Shown here: in pieces, positions 1 to 10,149 of the stretch
How the letters are laid out: the number at the start of each line of letters is the position of its first letter
Position numbering within the stretch: the stretch's first letter is position 1
Origin: Hondaea fermentalgiana
Taxonomy: Eukaryota; Sar; Bigyra; Thraustochytrida; Thraustochytriidae
Assembly: GCA_014084085.1 (NCBI GenBank)
Contig: NPFB01000009.1
Coordinates: 57,233-121,232 of the forward strand
DNA: 64,000 bases
Direction: 5' to 3'
Notes under the pieces: model-generated
Databases searched by the model: none
What the model saw: the letters and a program-made list of their open reading frames with translations, nothing else
Told to the model about the DNA's origin: nothing
Program-made: the position numbers and the translations under genes

Positions 1-2673
1 ACGATCTACATGGACGGTCGCATCTGCCCCGACTCCCGCTGGCGCAGTCCGGATGAGGACCTGACCAGCGGTCTTCCCTTTCTCTCGTGCAACCCGGAGA
101 ACGACGCCGTGGGTCCGCGCACTCTGTTTGTCTGCGTGTCGAACCAGGCAACGCGTGTCCCGGCAAGCCAGCTGGATCCTGAGCTTCTGCTCGAAGCGGA
201 CCGGATCCGTCTTGCTTCGACCACGAGCCAGCTGTCGGATGAGGATCAGACGACGGTCGACACCTTTCATTCTGTGGTGAGCTCGCTGTACAATGCGCGC
301 TGCAAGTCGATTTCCGAGCGCTCCGGCAACATTCTTGGCCAATACGGTGGCCTCGGCCAGCTTTGCGTGACGTGCCCGAGCGGCGCCGTCTGCGAGAAGG
401 GCGATGCTCCGTTCACGGACCCGAATGCGGCAGAGGGATACTATCGCCTCGACGTGACCATCTTTGAAGACGATGGCACCTCCATCACGGATCGAGCCCA
501 GTCTCGTTGCCCCGCAGAGCGTTGGGACAGCGATGTCGTTGCGGCTTACCCTGCCGTGGCGATTGATGAGACATGCTCGGACTATGTGGCTTGCCAGCCG
601 GCCGAGGCCTGCACGGGTGCCAACGAGTGCAGCGAAGGCTACCAGTACGCCTACAACAAGTGTAACGAGGTGCGCGGTGCGTCTGGCTACAACAACTCGT
701 GCGGAGTGTACAAGGATCCGTTTACGGGGGCATACCGCGGCGTGGATTCGGACTGCAACCCTGACCCGACGAGCGAGTGTTCTTCGGACGAACCGGAAAA
801 TTGCGCCAAGTGCGTCGTTTCCTTTGATGGCGTGGTGTCGAGCGAGGTGCCTACGGGTACGTGCGAGTGCTCCATGCCGCAGCGTTGCGCTCTTTGCACG
901 CTTAACACGCACTACCGCCTCAACAACCGTTGCCAGGAGTGCCCTGACAACGTTTGGGTAATTGCTTTGGGCTTTGCTTTGATGGTCCTGATTGCCATTG
1001 CCGCTGGCTACTACTTCAACAAGTACAACCTGAACCTGGCGCTTTTGGCCATCGGCATTGATTTTGCCCAAGTGCTTTCGGTGTTTAGCGCAGTGAACCT
1101 CACGTGGCCGCCGGCCTTTGAGAAGTTCCTGAGCTTTTTCAGCTTCCTTTCACTCAACATTGACATTGTCGGTATTGAGTGCCTCGTGCCCAACTTTGAG
1201 TACGAGACCAAGTGGTGGCTGAGCCAATCGCTTCCCTTGGTTGTGCTTGCGATCCTTATCATTTTGCACCTTTGCTACTCGGCGTACAAGGTGTGCAGGC
1301 ATTCGAAGCGTGTGAGGCTCATGTCGCACGTGGGCCGTCTTGTTGCGATCTACCTTGTGGTGTGCTACGTGTTGTACATTGCTGTAACGCGCAAGTCGCT
1401 CGAGATTTTCGACTGCACGGAGCTTCCCGAGTCGGATGGATACCTTTACACGAGCTTCACGTCGCTCAGTTGCGATGGCGGCTCGCTGTGCCGCTGTGGC
1501 GAGGAAGGCGGTATTCAGCAGCGTCTTGCACCGCTGGCAGTTGTCTTTTTGCTCGTGTACACGGTGGGCTTCCCTCTGTTTGTCTTTCTCTCGATCCTTC
1601 GGCATCGTGCTGTGGTAGAGGAGGATCAGTACCTGCGTGCGCACGGCGTGGGCGACACGCGCGAGTCGGGCCCGCGTACGTATGACTTCCGCAAGTCGTT
1701 TTCGACGCTTTACGTGTCCTTCAAGCCGAGCCGCCAGACGTGGGTGGTGCTTGTCATCATGCGCAAGGCCTTCATCGCCATGTGCGCTCTGCTTCTCCGA
1801 ACCAATGTGACGGCTGTGCTGGCCATGGTGCTTCTCATCCTCTTTGCTTCTTTTGTCCTGACCTCGCTGTACCGCCCGTACATGAGCAATGGTGAGCGTA
1901 GCGCGGTTCTCAAGGAGCTCGATGAGCTGGCGACCAAGGGTCTCGATGACCCCAAGTTCAACAAGTACACGGTGCTTTCGCGCCGCGTGCAAGAGGCTGT
2001 CAAGGTCCATCGCACCATGCTTGAGCGCCAGACGCATCACCAGCAAGGCGCGCGCCGCTTCAACTTTGACGAATCGGATAAGACGACCTCGCGTATTGCA
2101 CGTCGCAACCAGCGCCGCCGCAATGCTGCAGCCTTCTTCTTCGACTACAACAGTGTGGAACTTGCCCTCCTCGGCAGCGCTATTCTCATTTGCCTGGGCG
2201 GTATCCTGCTTGAGTCGATGGAGAACGATTCGAACCTGCACGAGCAGCGCAACTCGCTGAGCGCACTGCTCATTGTGCTCATTGTGCTCTCCATGGTCTA
2301 CTACGTCATTGCGGTCCTCTCGGAGGTCTTCCCTACCTTTTTCTCGTCGTACACCAAGTTCCTGCAACGCCGTAAGCCGGACGATCACCAGATCGAGGAC
2401 CTCGATGAGGATCTCAACCTTTCGACGAACCCGATCTTTCTCCCTGGCTTTCAGCAGACGCAGCGTGAGAACCCTTCGATGCGCAAGGAGCTCGAGGAGA
2501 ACCAGGCTGAGCTCGAGCGCATCGCTGAGCAGAACCGCAACCTGCGGAGCGAATTGCGTCGTCAGAAACAGGAAGACCAGGTCAACAATGACGGCACGGA
2601 CGGCGACAACCTCTCGAGGCCTAAGCCGACGCGCAAGCAATTCTCATTTCGCAACTTCCGTTCCGGGGAGTAG
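1..2673 (+). CDS. Cysteine-rich multi-pass membrane protein, 3' part (5' end outside window)
   Basis: The frame is open from base 1 and ends at TAG 2671-2673, so the N-terminus lies upstream; the first ATG in the window is at 10. The visible ~890 residues start with a Cys-rich, presumably extracellular region (about residues 90-310 counted from base 10) with many CxxC-type pairs, resembling the GCC2/ephrin-receptor-like Cys repeats of protist surface proteins. About eight hydrophobic membrane segments follow, the first near residue 317 and the last near 775, interrupted by a basic cytoplasmic loop around residues 640-710. The tail is acidic and then forms a Glu/Arg-rich coiled coil (about 820-860). 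I infer a large surface receptor or channel-like protein, similar to the Cys-rich 7-9 TM proteins that are abundant in thraustochytrids and oomycetes. There is no recognisable catalytic domain, and its function is unknown. Confidence 0.75.
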   Translation, partial: TIYMDGRICPDSRWRSPDEDLTSGLPFLSCNPENDAVGPRTLFVCVSNQATRVPASQLDPELLLEADRIRLASTTSQLSDEDQTTVDTFHSVVSSLYNARCKSISERSGNILGQYGGLGQLCVTCPSGAVCEKGDAPFTDPNAAEGYYRLDVTIFEDDGTSITDRAQSRCPAERWDSDVVAAYPAVAIDETCSDYVACQPAEACTGANECSEGYQYAYNKCNEVRGASGYNNSCGVYKDPFTGAYRGVDSDCNPDPTSECSSDEPENCAKCVVSFDGVVSSEVPTGTCECSMPQRCALCTLNTHYRLNNRCQECPDNVWVIALGFALMVLIAIAAGYYFNKYNLNLALLAIGIDFAQVLSVFSAVNLTWPPAFEKFLSFFSFLSLNIDIVGIECLVPNFEYETKWWLSQSLPLVVLAILIILHLCYSAYKVCRHSKRVRLMSHVGRLVAIYLVVCYVLYIAVTRKSLEIFDCTELPESDGYLYTSFTSLSCDGGSLCRCGEEGGIQQRLAPLAVVFLLVYTVGFPLFVFLSILRHRAVVEEDQYLRAHGVGDTRESGPRTYDFRKSFSTLYVSFKPSRQTWVVLVIMRKAFIAMCALLLRTNVTAVLAMVLLILFASFVLTSLYRPYMSNGERSAVLKELDELATKGLDDPKFNKYTVLSRRVQEAVKVHRTMLERQTHHQQGARRFNFDESDKTTSRIARRNQRRRNAAAFFFDYNSVELALLGSAILICLGGILLESMENDSNLHEQRNSLSALLIVLIVLSMVYYVIAVLSEVFPTFFSSYTKFLQRRKPDDHQIEDLDEDLNLSTNPIFLPGFQQTQRENPSMRKELEENQAELERIAEQNRNLRSELRRQKQEDQVNNDGTDGDNLSRPKPTRKQFSFRNFRSGE

Positions 2674-2811
2674 TTGACTGGAGAAAGAAAACTTATCTCC
2701 CAAAAATTAATCATCGATGTTTTTTGTTTTTCCTTCTCTTCATCTTTTGCCAATCGATTGCCGCTTGGGAATAAAAAATCAACGACCCTCTGTTCGTAGA
2801 AGATGCGTTGC

Positions 2812-3500
2812 GAGCGATTTGCCGAGCATCGCTGCGTGTGTGCGATAGCTGTCACGATGAGAAGCCTTTCGCCTGAATTCGTCCATCTCAATTATGGACC
2901 ATGTGACCCAAGACGCTTGGAGAGCGATTTGTCGAGCATCGACGAAAGGATTTCCATCGTGACGACCATCGCACAGCTGAGTTTGTGCGATAGCTGTCAC
3001 GATGAGAAGCCTTTCGTCTAAACTTGGCTATCTCAATTCTGAGCGAGTAATGCAAGACGCATGCATGGGAGAGCGATTTACCGAGCATCGACGAAAGGAT
3101 TTCCATCGTGACGACCATCGCACAGCTGAATTTGTGCGATAGCTGTCACGATGAGAAGCCTTTCGTCTAAACTTGGCTATCTCAATTCTGAGCGAGTAAT
3201 GCAAGACGCATGCATGGGAGAGCGATTTACCGAGCATCGACGAAAGGATTTCCATCGTGATAACCATCGCGCAGCTGAGTTTGTGCGACGGTCGTCACGA
3301 TGCAAAGCCTTTCGTCTGATCTTGACTATCTCAATTATGGACCATGTAATCCAAGACGCATGCATGGGAGAGCGATTTACCGAGCATTGATGAAAGGCTT
3401 TCCATCGTGACGACCATACCACAAACTCAGCTGTGCGACGGTCGTCACGATGCAAAGCCTTTCGTCTGAACTTGACCATCTCTATTCTGAGCGATGCGAC
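2812..3500. repeat. Tandem array of ~149-bp units, each with a large inverted repeat
   Basis: The word GAGCGATTT recurs at 2812, 2922, 3071, 3220 and 3370, giving steps of 110, 149, 149 and 150 bp. Each unit carries a ~35-nt left arm beginning GACGAAAGG and a right arm ending CCTTTCGTC, separated by a short spacer around CAGCTGA, so a transcript could form a long imperfect hairpin. Units also share GCAAGACGCATGCATGGGAG. The 3071 and 3220 units are nearly identical and the outer units have diverged. Short frames through the array on both strands repeat the unit itself and are not genes. Confidence 0.9.
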
Positions 3501-4436
3501 GCAGCGCGAGCATCTCTGCTTCGACCTGTCTGGTCCTTCGTTCAAGATAGTCAGGTTTCTCTAATTAGCTTGCCTCATTGTAAAATTGTTGGGACGACGA
3601 GGACGGCCAAGAGAAACACAAGATGGACTGTGCTGTATTCTTTGCGTGTTGAAGTCGCAAGATAGGTTTGTGAGACTTGCACCGACCGAACTGAGCGGAG
3701 GGCTTGAGCCGAGCCGAGAGCTTGGGTCGACTTAAGAAGCGTCGAGTTGAGTTCTGCAAAACTTTGCTGTCGCCCAGCCCTGCAGCTGACACCATTACCC
3801 AAGTCTGCCATGCAGCGCAACCTTTCTTTGACTTGATTGTCTTTCAGCGCAGCTCTGTTGCTTGCGTGGGAGGGACATTTGAAGCCGCGTGTGGGTTTAT
3901 ATGTCGCCATCTGCAGCTGCCTGCCTGCCTTGGGAGCGGCTCAGCTCCTTCGCGGCCTGCGATGGGAACGCCCCGGACCTCATTCTCACTTCACCATTCT
4001 TTCCCCGGTGGGCTTGGCTTGGCTTCACTGGCGATGGATGGACGGGTAGGGCCGGACCCCTTCGTGTCCGCACCGCTGGCATCGCCCGCGCCCCCGATCT
4101 GGCCTCGTCGCGCTGTAGCCCGGGAGGAGCCGCAGCCGCGGGATGTCGAGCGGCGGGCTCGCCTGCTCTCCCTCCCTCCCTCCCTCCCTCCCTCCCTCCC
4201 TCCCTCTCTCTCCCTCTCTCTCTCTCTCTTCCCCTTGCGCGCGCACGTGCCGCCGGCGCAGCGCGTGCACAGCGTTCGCTCCGCTACTTGCCCGCTACGC
4301 GGCTGCTACTACCTCCCTCGTGTTCACACTGCCACTTCCGCCGCGGAAAGTCTATCGGCAGCCGCCGCGGCACTTGCGTTGTCGCAAGGGCGGTGCACGC
4401 GAGGGCGCGGCGGGCAGAGGCAGGCGCGGCGAGCTC
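3501..4436. other. Intergenic/5' region before a gap; CT-rich tract at 4166-4230
   Basis: An open frame runs from 3704 through this stretch and across the N gap. Its translation here is low-complexity (Ser/Leu/Pro from a CTCC/CT tract at about 4166-4230) and does not look coding. I read this region as promoter and 5' leader of the FHA protein whose start falls in or near the gap. The pyrimidine tract resembles a promoter-proximal CT tract. No gene is seen. Confidence 0.5.
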
Positions 4437-4536
4437 NNNNNNNNNNNNNNNNNNNNNNNNNNNNNNNNNNNNNNNNNNNNNNNNNNNNNNNNNNNNNNNN
4501 NNNNNNNNNNNNNNNNNNNNNNNNNNNNNNNNNNNN
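4437..4536. other. Assembly gap (100 N)
   Basis: A run of exactly 100 N, the conventional size for a gap of unknown length. It removes the 5' end of the following gene. Confidence 0.99.
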
Positions 4537-4537
4537 A

Positions 4538-6691
4538 CCGAACAGGCGACCTGAGCGCGCTCGAGTCGTTCTCGCTGGCCACATTGGCGAGCTGCAGAAG
4601 GCCGAGAGCGCCCTGCAGAGGGCCGCGGAGCTGCGCACAGAGCAGCTCGAGGCGTACGAGGAGGGCAGCGCAGACCTGCAAGCATGCGCGACGCCCATGC
4701 TCCAGCTCGCCGCGACGCTCCACGCGCTCGGGACCTGCATCCGCGTGCAGGTCGCCAAGCCCGGCGTCGTGTACCGCGAGGCGGACCGCATCCGCAGGAA
4801 GGCTGACAAGTACACCGCGGAGAACTTTGTGCTCTATAACGGCGCCGAGGTGCAGGACAACATCAAATCCTTGCTCGGGGCTCGCGTCGCGCGAGCAGAG
4901 GACATGCTGGTGCGCGCGCTCACTCTGCGAAGAGCCGTGCTGCAGACTGCGCTCGAGACACACCACCTGGCGACGGAAACAACGTATTCGCAGGATCCTG
5001 AAATCCTCGGTCTCAAGGAGCTCGTGGCCCAATCCCTGAGCAGTCTGGCCATTCTGCAGGAAGCCTATGGCCTGCCCACGGCCCAGGAAACCCACGAAGA
5101 AGCGCTCTCCATCTACGCATCCAAACTCTATGTTGACGCGCGGGAAGGGGTTGAGTTTGACGCCGTGCGGGGGGACTGGGTGCATCGACGTCACATGCCC
5201 AAGCAGTTCTCCTCAAATCGCGTTCTTCGTTTGGCGAAGCGCGGCAGCAGTGGTAGCGGGAGTAGCGCCCGCCGCCGTACGGACATGAATCACCTTCATT
5301 CACCTTTGTCAGCGTCAGGACAAGTGCCGGGGTCCATGCATCGTGTCTCGCCGCTGGCGCTTGCGCAGCCAGGAAGCACCCATGAGTACTCTGAGGTGGC
5401 AATCACCGCTGACGAAGATGATGACGACCATGAAGCTTCTTCTGCCGTGGTCCCAGGGACGAGCTCGACGTACCGCCGTGTTGCACGCACGGTTGGGTGT
5501 ATGTTTGGTCGCAGCGCCCGTGCCTCACGATCGCCCCCCCACCCATCAGACGCAACAAGCTCTTTCATGCGATCCTTACCCGACGCCGCGCACAAGGGAG
5601 CAGAGGCGCTGATGCAGAAACGCCCGAGCTTTGAGTCGATGGGGGACGAAGCCTCGTCTGTGGAACATGGAATGGTGGGATACTATTTTGGCGCGGGCCC
5701 GAGGTCGGCCGTGTCATACGTAGGTCGAGGTGAGACGTGGCGTCTGGTGTTGGCAGAGCGCACATTTTCAGACTGGTATGCAAGGCAAGAAACTCGTGCG
5801 CAGAGCCGTTTAGCAACCTTGAATGTCTCCTCAGAGGTTATACTGGATGCTCGCCGTGCGCACGAGATCCAATTGGGGTCTGGAGTGTCAAATCCCGCGC
5901 AAGGTGTAAATAGTGAGGGACTCGAGAAGCTCGCTCTCGCGCACAAATCGCCCTTTCTTGAACGCGCACACGCCTCCTTGCGCTTTGATGAGCAAGTTGG
6001 CCGCTGGCGAATTCACGATGCCTCTGGCCGCAAGGGTGGCATTCTTGTCAATGGTGTTCGCGTGAGGGATGTTTTTCTCGAAGAGGGTGACTCTGTTTCT
6101 TTTGGGGGTCTAGCGACCTCCGTGAAACACGGTGAAACAGTGCGGTCCTCTCTTCTCGGCTCAGATGAGGGCGGGGCCTCTCCGACGCCACTGGTGTTTC
6201 GTTGTGAAAGGGTATGGCAAAGTAGTCGTCGCCACAAGCGTGATGGTCGGAAGCGGGGTGTCCCCGCGCTCTCCATCGTTGATGATGCCAGCGCTGACGA
6301 GGCGAGTTACTCTCAAGGTGAAGATGACCTCGATGATGACGAGTCGGATTTTTACGACGGCGGCGTCACGCCCAATGCCGTCATTCCCAAGCTCGCGCCC
6401 CCAGGAATCTTTGTTGACGCAAGGGGGGACCCAGCGTTTATGCATTTTTATGCTCTCGTCGTGTGCGAGTATTTGCGCCAGAGTTGCAAGATTTCGTCTG
6501 CTTCACCTCGTTCCTTGCTTGGCGTCGGCGTCTCGGTACGGGAGGGGCGCGCCATGTACAAAGAGCTGCTTCGGCAAGGAATTCCGATTCACTATTGGGC
6601 CGTGTGGGTCGAAGCACGCATCAAGTTTGATCTTATGGACGAGTTCATGCATTTTCATCGTCGCCGAGAGTTTAATTATTTTGGCGTGTGA
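4538..6691 (+). CDS. FHA-domain protein with helical N-terminal region, 5' end lost in gap
   Basis: The visible frame of ~717 codons starts at the gap edge and ends with TGA at 6689-6691. Its first ~180 residues are helical and Ala/Leu/Glu-rich, with Gln-Glu-Thr-His-Glu-Glu-Ala repeats that resemble TPR or other alpha-solenoid helices. A Ser-rich linker with an acidic patch follows. A forkhead-associated domain is encoded at about 5940-6135: it has Arg-Ala-His-Ala, then Ile-Leu-Val-Asn-Gly-Val and Leu-Glu-Glu-Gly-Asp, the usual FHA core that reads phosphothreonine. The C-terminal ~100 residues, after an acidic stretch, form a compact Tyr/Phe-rich region that I do not recognise. FHA proteins act in kinase signalling and DNA-damage responses; the specific role here is unknown. 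The gene is convergent with SEC6 (357 bp between stops). Confidence 0.7.
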   Translation, partial: PNRRPERARVVLAGHIGELQKAESALQRAAELRTEQLEAYEEGSADLQACATPMLQLAATLHALGTCIRVQVAKPGVVYREADRIRRKADKYTAENFVLYNGAEVQDNIKSLLGARVARAEDMLVRALTLRRAVLQTALETHHLATETTYSQDPEILGLKELVAQSLSSLAILQEAYGLPTAQETHEEALSIYASKLYVDAREGVEFDAVRGDWVHRRHMPKQFSSNRVLRLAKRGSSGSGSSARRRTDMNHLHSPLSASGQVPGSMHRVSPLALAQPGSTHEYSEVAITADEDDDDHEASSAVVPGTSSTYRRVARTVGCMFGRSARASRSPPHPSDATSSFMRSLPDAAHKGAEALMQKRPSFESMGDEASSVEHGMVGYYFGAGPRSAVSYVGRGETWRLVLAERTFSDWYARQETRAQSRLATLNVSSEVILDARRAHEIQLGSGVSNPAQGVNSEGLEKLALAHKSPFLERAHASLRFDEQVGRWRIHDASGRKGGILVNGVRVRDVFLEEGDSVSFGGLATSVKHGETVRSSLLGSDEGGASPTPLVFRCERVWQSSRRHKRDGRKRGVPALSIVDDASADEASYSQGEDDLDDDESDFYDGGVTPNAVIPKLAPPGIFVDARGDPAFMHFYALVVCEYLRQSCKISSASPRSLLGVGVSVREGRAMYKELLRQGIPIHYWAVWVEARIKFDLMDEFMHFHRRREFNYFGV

Positions 6692-7048
6692 AATCGCACG
6701 ACTTTCAGATGCTGACTGACAATAATAATTTACAAAAGACATGAGCTTGACTGAGATCGATTTTTTTTTTTTCCAAGCAAGCAAAGTTTCTCTCTTGATG
6801 TTCTCGCGGTTCTCCATCTAGTTCAATTTGGTCCGAATTGGTTTAGAGTGGTGTGTTTTGCATTTTGTCTTCAGAATTTGACGTGACGAAGGCCTAATTT
6901 GATGTTTGGCATCATACGACAAGCACACTTTCCCACAGGGACATTGTCTCTTTATTGTTTAGGCCTATTACCATGATTACCACAACTAAAATGCCTTGCC
7001 TTGCGTTGAGTGACTTCTTGGCCTGGAAACATTCACAACGGCGGCAGT
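6692..7048. other. Convergent intergenic region
   Basis: This lies between the stops of the FHA gene and SEC6 and holds the 3' UTRs of both. It contains a T11 run near 6761 and two AGGCCTA words (6890 and 6960; the second is the full palindrome TAGGCCTA). No gene is seen. Confidence 0.6.
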
Positions 7049-10000
7049 CTAGCTTGAGGTGAAACTGTCCAGGGACATTTCGATGGCCGCTGTGGACGAC
7101 GTAGCGCCAGCTGCGGCAGCCTTCTTTTTTGTCTTTGTCTTTTTCTTTTTGCGTTTGCTCCGGCCCTTGACAAGTGACTTGGCGGTTTTCGAGAGTGACT
7201 TTTTTGCCTTCTTGGTCTTTGTTTTCTTGTTGGCAGCAGTTTCGTTGGCCCCCAGCTTGGTCGCAGCAGGCTGGCGGTCGAGCAGGAGCTCCGGGGTCGG
7301 AGGCAACGACGAGAGATCGAATTTTGCGGCCCTTTCAACATCATGGTCTGCAACCTCGCTGATAAAGGTGGCCCGAACCTCATCAGAAAGATCACCCCGC
7401 AAAAAGAGCAAACGTGCGATCGCCTGCTTGGAGAAGGGCCCGAAATGCGTCGCTACATCGGCAAAGTGTTTTGGCGGAAAATCGACTTCCTCGGTCTCGA
7501 TGACTTTGGCGCAATGCCAAATCACATCAATCTTTGCTTCCAAAGCCTCTTGCGTGCGAATCTTTCCAAATCGCAGCACGTCGAGGTAGCCCGAAAAGAA
7601 GTTCTGCAGACTCTGCGCGTCTGCGCGCAAGCGCCCGACGGCAAGTTGTTTGTTTGTAAATGCAGTTCGAAGACCCATGAGTCGAAGAATGTACGTTTGC
7701 ACCGTACGCGATAAGGCGGTTGCCACAACGCGACCAAACAAGAGCTCCGAGGCAAGCCATACGCGGAAACCCTCTTGCGGGTCCTCAAGGTAGTCCAAAA
7801 AGGTGGCAGTGAAACGATCCATCGTACGCGCCTCGCCAGATTCCCAAACTGGAGAAAAGAGACTCTCTACTGACCCGCTGTTTCGCAATTCGGTAAATAC
7901 GAGCTCGATTGTTCGCTCGGTGGCGGTCTCGATGGCCCGCAGAAATCCACCCGCAACGCGGTCGAGCTCAAGCTGAATTTCTGACAAGAGACTGTCGGCG
8001 CCTCTATCGCTCAAATCCATGCCTTGTCGCACCTCGAGAATGAGAACCTTGTCGCAAAGGTCGTACATGCGCTCAAAGTCATTCATCATTGCGCAGCAGG
8101 CTTCAATGCCCACCTCGGGAGTCTTGCCTGCGGCGAGACGGTTTGTTTGCACGCCCTGATATGTGCGCAAGGTTTCGAGAATGGCGCGCTGGACAAAGGA
8201 CGCCAAGTGTGGCCCCGTCACGCCGTGAGCTCGGAGCACGCTGAGCTCCTGGGCGAGAATATTAAAGAGATCCTCTGGAATGGCTGTCTGCAGTGCGCCG
8301 CCGCGGCCGATGACTGGCTCATTGTTTTGGTCGAGGATCGCGTGCATCATACGCTCCAAACGAGGGAGCGCGTCGGCGATATAGGTCGACATCATACCTT
8401 CTGCCTCTCGGCGAATTTCCCGCGAACGCAGAGCAGCGGCGCTCCGATGTTCATCTCGCATTGCCGCCGCCAGATCCGCGCCGCCGCCAACACCAGCGCC
8501 GGCCCCGCTGTGAGCCGGTCCCAGTCCATCGCTGTTGAGCGAGCGCATCGACTGATGATGGTGAATGCCAAGCTTTCCGCTGCCGATTCCGGCGCCACCA
8601 CCCGACGTGCCAGACGCAAAGCTCGAATACCCAGTGCGAGCCGCTCCACTACTTCCTTCGAGTCCACTGGCTAGGCCGAGGTCCCCGTCCGCGCCTGCGC
8701 GGTCAAGCGTGTCGACAACACTGAGGTAATGATCTAAAAATCCCACTAGCTGGAGCTTTTCTCCCGGGGTCACTCGCGGCGAGCCCCACACTGGCTGCAA
8801 GAGAGTAATCATGCGACGCTCGGCTACCCAGCGATAAAGTCCGATGATGCCGTATGTATCTGGAAAGCATTTGGCAATTTCTTCAGATACAATGTTCAGA
8901 TCCATGATGAGGTCCTGACCCGCGCGCAAAAAGTCTGGGATCTTGGTCGGCAGTGGGCCCTTGGTCTCATCATCATCTTCCTCCTCCTCCTCCTCCTCCT
9001 CATCGTCGTCATCGTTTTCGTCGTCGTCATCTTCGTCGTCGTCATCTTCTTCATCGTCGTCATCGTCATCGTCGTCGTCGTCGTTGTCCTCCTCCTCATC
9101 GCCGTCTGTATCACTGGCGCTTTCGGGGCGAGCCCCTGCGGTGCTTTTGCGCGAAGGAGCTTTGCGTTCTGGCAAGAGACGACGCGGAAAGGACTGATCG
9201 AGCCGCGACTCGATTGCCTTTTCGAGGGCCGCGAGTGCGTCTTTGCGCTTTTGTCCCGGAGGAATGAGCATTTCGAGCTTTTCCGGGGCCTCTCCAAGAG
9301 CAGCACGGCGTGCGCGCTCGCGGTCATTGTACAAATCAATTCTTTCCACAATTTCGACAGCAGCGATCAGCGCCGGCGCCTCATCGAACTGAGCCAAGTA
9401 GAAAAAGTCTGATAGACGCGCGGCGACGAGGTCCCAGATGCGCTTGCCAAGATCTTCGACTCGGCGAAAATGGTCGCCAAGAACCTGGAGAATTTGCCCA
9501 TGCGCTTGCGAGCTTTGTCCATAGGTGTTGTGTGCAATCGAGGAGTCGAGCTCTTCCCAGTTGGCAACGCGTGAAGAGATATCTTGTTCTTTGCGACTGG
9601 CCTCGGTGACCTTGTCGGAGATGTCGGTGAGGATACGTTCACGCCAGGCGTTGAGCTGAAGCCACTCCAAAAAGACTCCCTTGAGACTCCGCGCGTCTTT
9701 TTCAAGTCGGGAGCGGAGCTCGTCGACGCGTCGAGGCACGGCGTCATAGATTTCAAGCTGTTGCAGAATTTCTCGCACATTGGTTCGAGCGTTGCGAATC
9801 TTGAGGATTTGATCAAAGTCGTGCACGGCTTTGGTACACGCTTGGCTACGTCGATTAATCTTGTCGAATTTCGCCCGGACGGCTGCCATCTCCTCGCGAG
9901 CCATGTTTAAAAGCATGACTGCATTCTGCATCTCGTCCAATTGCGCCTGCACCCCGGCCTCGAGTTGGGTCTCCACGGCCACGAGGCGACGTTCATAGTC

Positions 10001-10135
10001 TTCGCGCACGCTTGCTAAATTCTCAAGACGCGCCGGCGTGTTAAAGTAGTTTTCTACTTCAGAGAGTGCAAACTGTTCGGCAAACTCGCGCAGGGATCGC
10101 CGCGAGGGACCTTCGCCATCGGCCATCTGGACCAT
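7049..10135 (-). CDS. SEC6: Exocyst complex component SEC6 (EXOC3)
   Basis: The 1028-residue protein starts at the ATG complement 10133-10135 (CCAAAATG context). The N-terminal half is coiled-coil: residues about 20-130 carry Arg-Arg-Leu-Val-Ala-Val-Glu and Met-Ala-Arg-Glu-Glu-Met helices typical of exocyst rods. The C-terminal half matches the Sec6 domain, including the segment with Pro-Glu-Asp-Leu-Phe-Asn-Ile-Leu, a Met-Asn-Asp-Phe-Glu-Arg-Met helix and repeated Leu-Glu-Asp-Pro-Gln-Glu-Gly loops. Sec6 is a subunit of the octameric complex that tethers secretory vesicles to the plasma membrane. Two features are unusual. An Asp/Glu-only run of about 50 residues (DNA 8970-9100) interrupts the middle of the protein, and a Lys-rich tail of ~60 residues (about 7060-7240) precedes the stop. 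The assignment rests on overall pattern, not alignment. Confidence 0.75.
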   Translation of the reverse strand: MVQMADGEGPSRRSLREFAEQFALSEVENYFNTPARLENLASVREDYERRLVAVETQLEAGVQAQLDEMQNAVMLLNMAREEMAAVRAKFDKINRRSQACTKAVHDFDQILKIRNARTNVREILQQLEIYDAVPRRVDELRSRLEKDARSLKGVFLEWLQLNAWRERILTDISDKVTEASRKEQDISSRVANWEELDSSIAHNTYGQSSQAHGQILQVLGDHFRRVEDLGKRIWDLVAARLSDFFYLAQFDEAPALIAAVEIVERIDLYNDRERARRAALGEAPEKLEMLIPPGQKRKDALAALEKAIESRLDQSFPRRLLPERKAPSRKSTAGARPESASDTDGDEEEDNDDDDDDDDDDEEDDDDEDDDDENDDDDEEEEEEEEDDDETKGPLPTKIPDFLRAGQDLIMDLNIVSEEIAKCFPDTYGIIGLYRWVAERRMITLLQPVWGSPRVTPGEKLQLVGFLDHYLSVVDTLDRAGADGDLGLASGLEGSSGAARTGYSSFASGTSGGGAGIGSGKLGIHHHQSMRSLNSDGLGPAHSGAGAGVGGGADLAAAMRDEHRSAAALRSREIRREAEGMMSTYIADALPRLERMMHAILDQNNEPVIGRGGALQTAIPEDLFNILAQELSVLRAHGVTGPHLASFVQRAILETLRTYQGVQTNRLAAGKTPEVGIEACCAMMNDFERMYDLCDKVLILEVRQGMDLSDRGADSLLSEIQLELDRVAGGFLRAIETATERTIELVFTELRNSGSVESLFSPVWESGEARTMDRFTATFLDYLEDPQEGFRVWLASELLFGRVVATALSRTVQTYILRLMGLRTAFTNKQLAVGRLRADAQSLQNFFSGYLDVLRFGKIRTQEALEAKIDVIWHCAKVIETEEVDFPPKHFADVATHFGPFSKQAIARLLFLRGDLSDEVRATFISEVADHDVERAAKFDLSSLPPTPELLLDRQPAATKLGANETAANKKTKTKKAKKSLSKTAKSLVKGRSKRKKKKTKTKKKAAAAGATSSTAAIEMSLDSFTSS

Positions 10136-10149
10136 TTTGGCCTAGCTAG

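Noticed and set aside
1150..2640. Long minus-strand frame opposite the membrane protein
   Set aside because: Antisense shadow of the strongly supported + strand gene; its composition (Arg/Leu/His-rich) is the reverse of the coding strand's bias.
2812..3500. CRISPR array
   Set aside because: Units are ~149 bp with no distinct unique spacers, and the host is eukaryotic; this is a satellite-like array.
3704..4436. Frame continuing into the FHA protein across the gap
   Set aside because: Continuity through the N run is formal only; the upstream part is low-complexity and lies over a CT tract.
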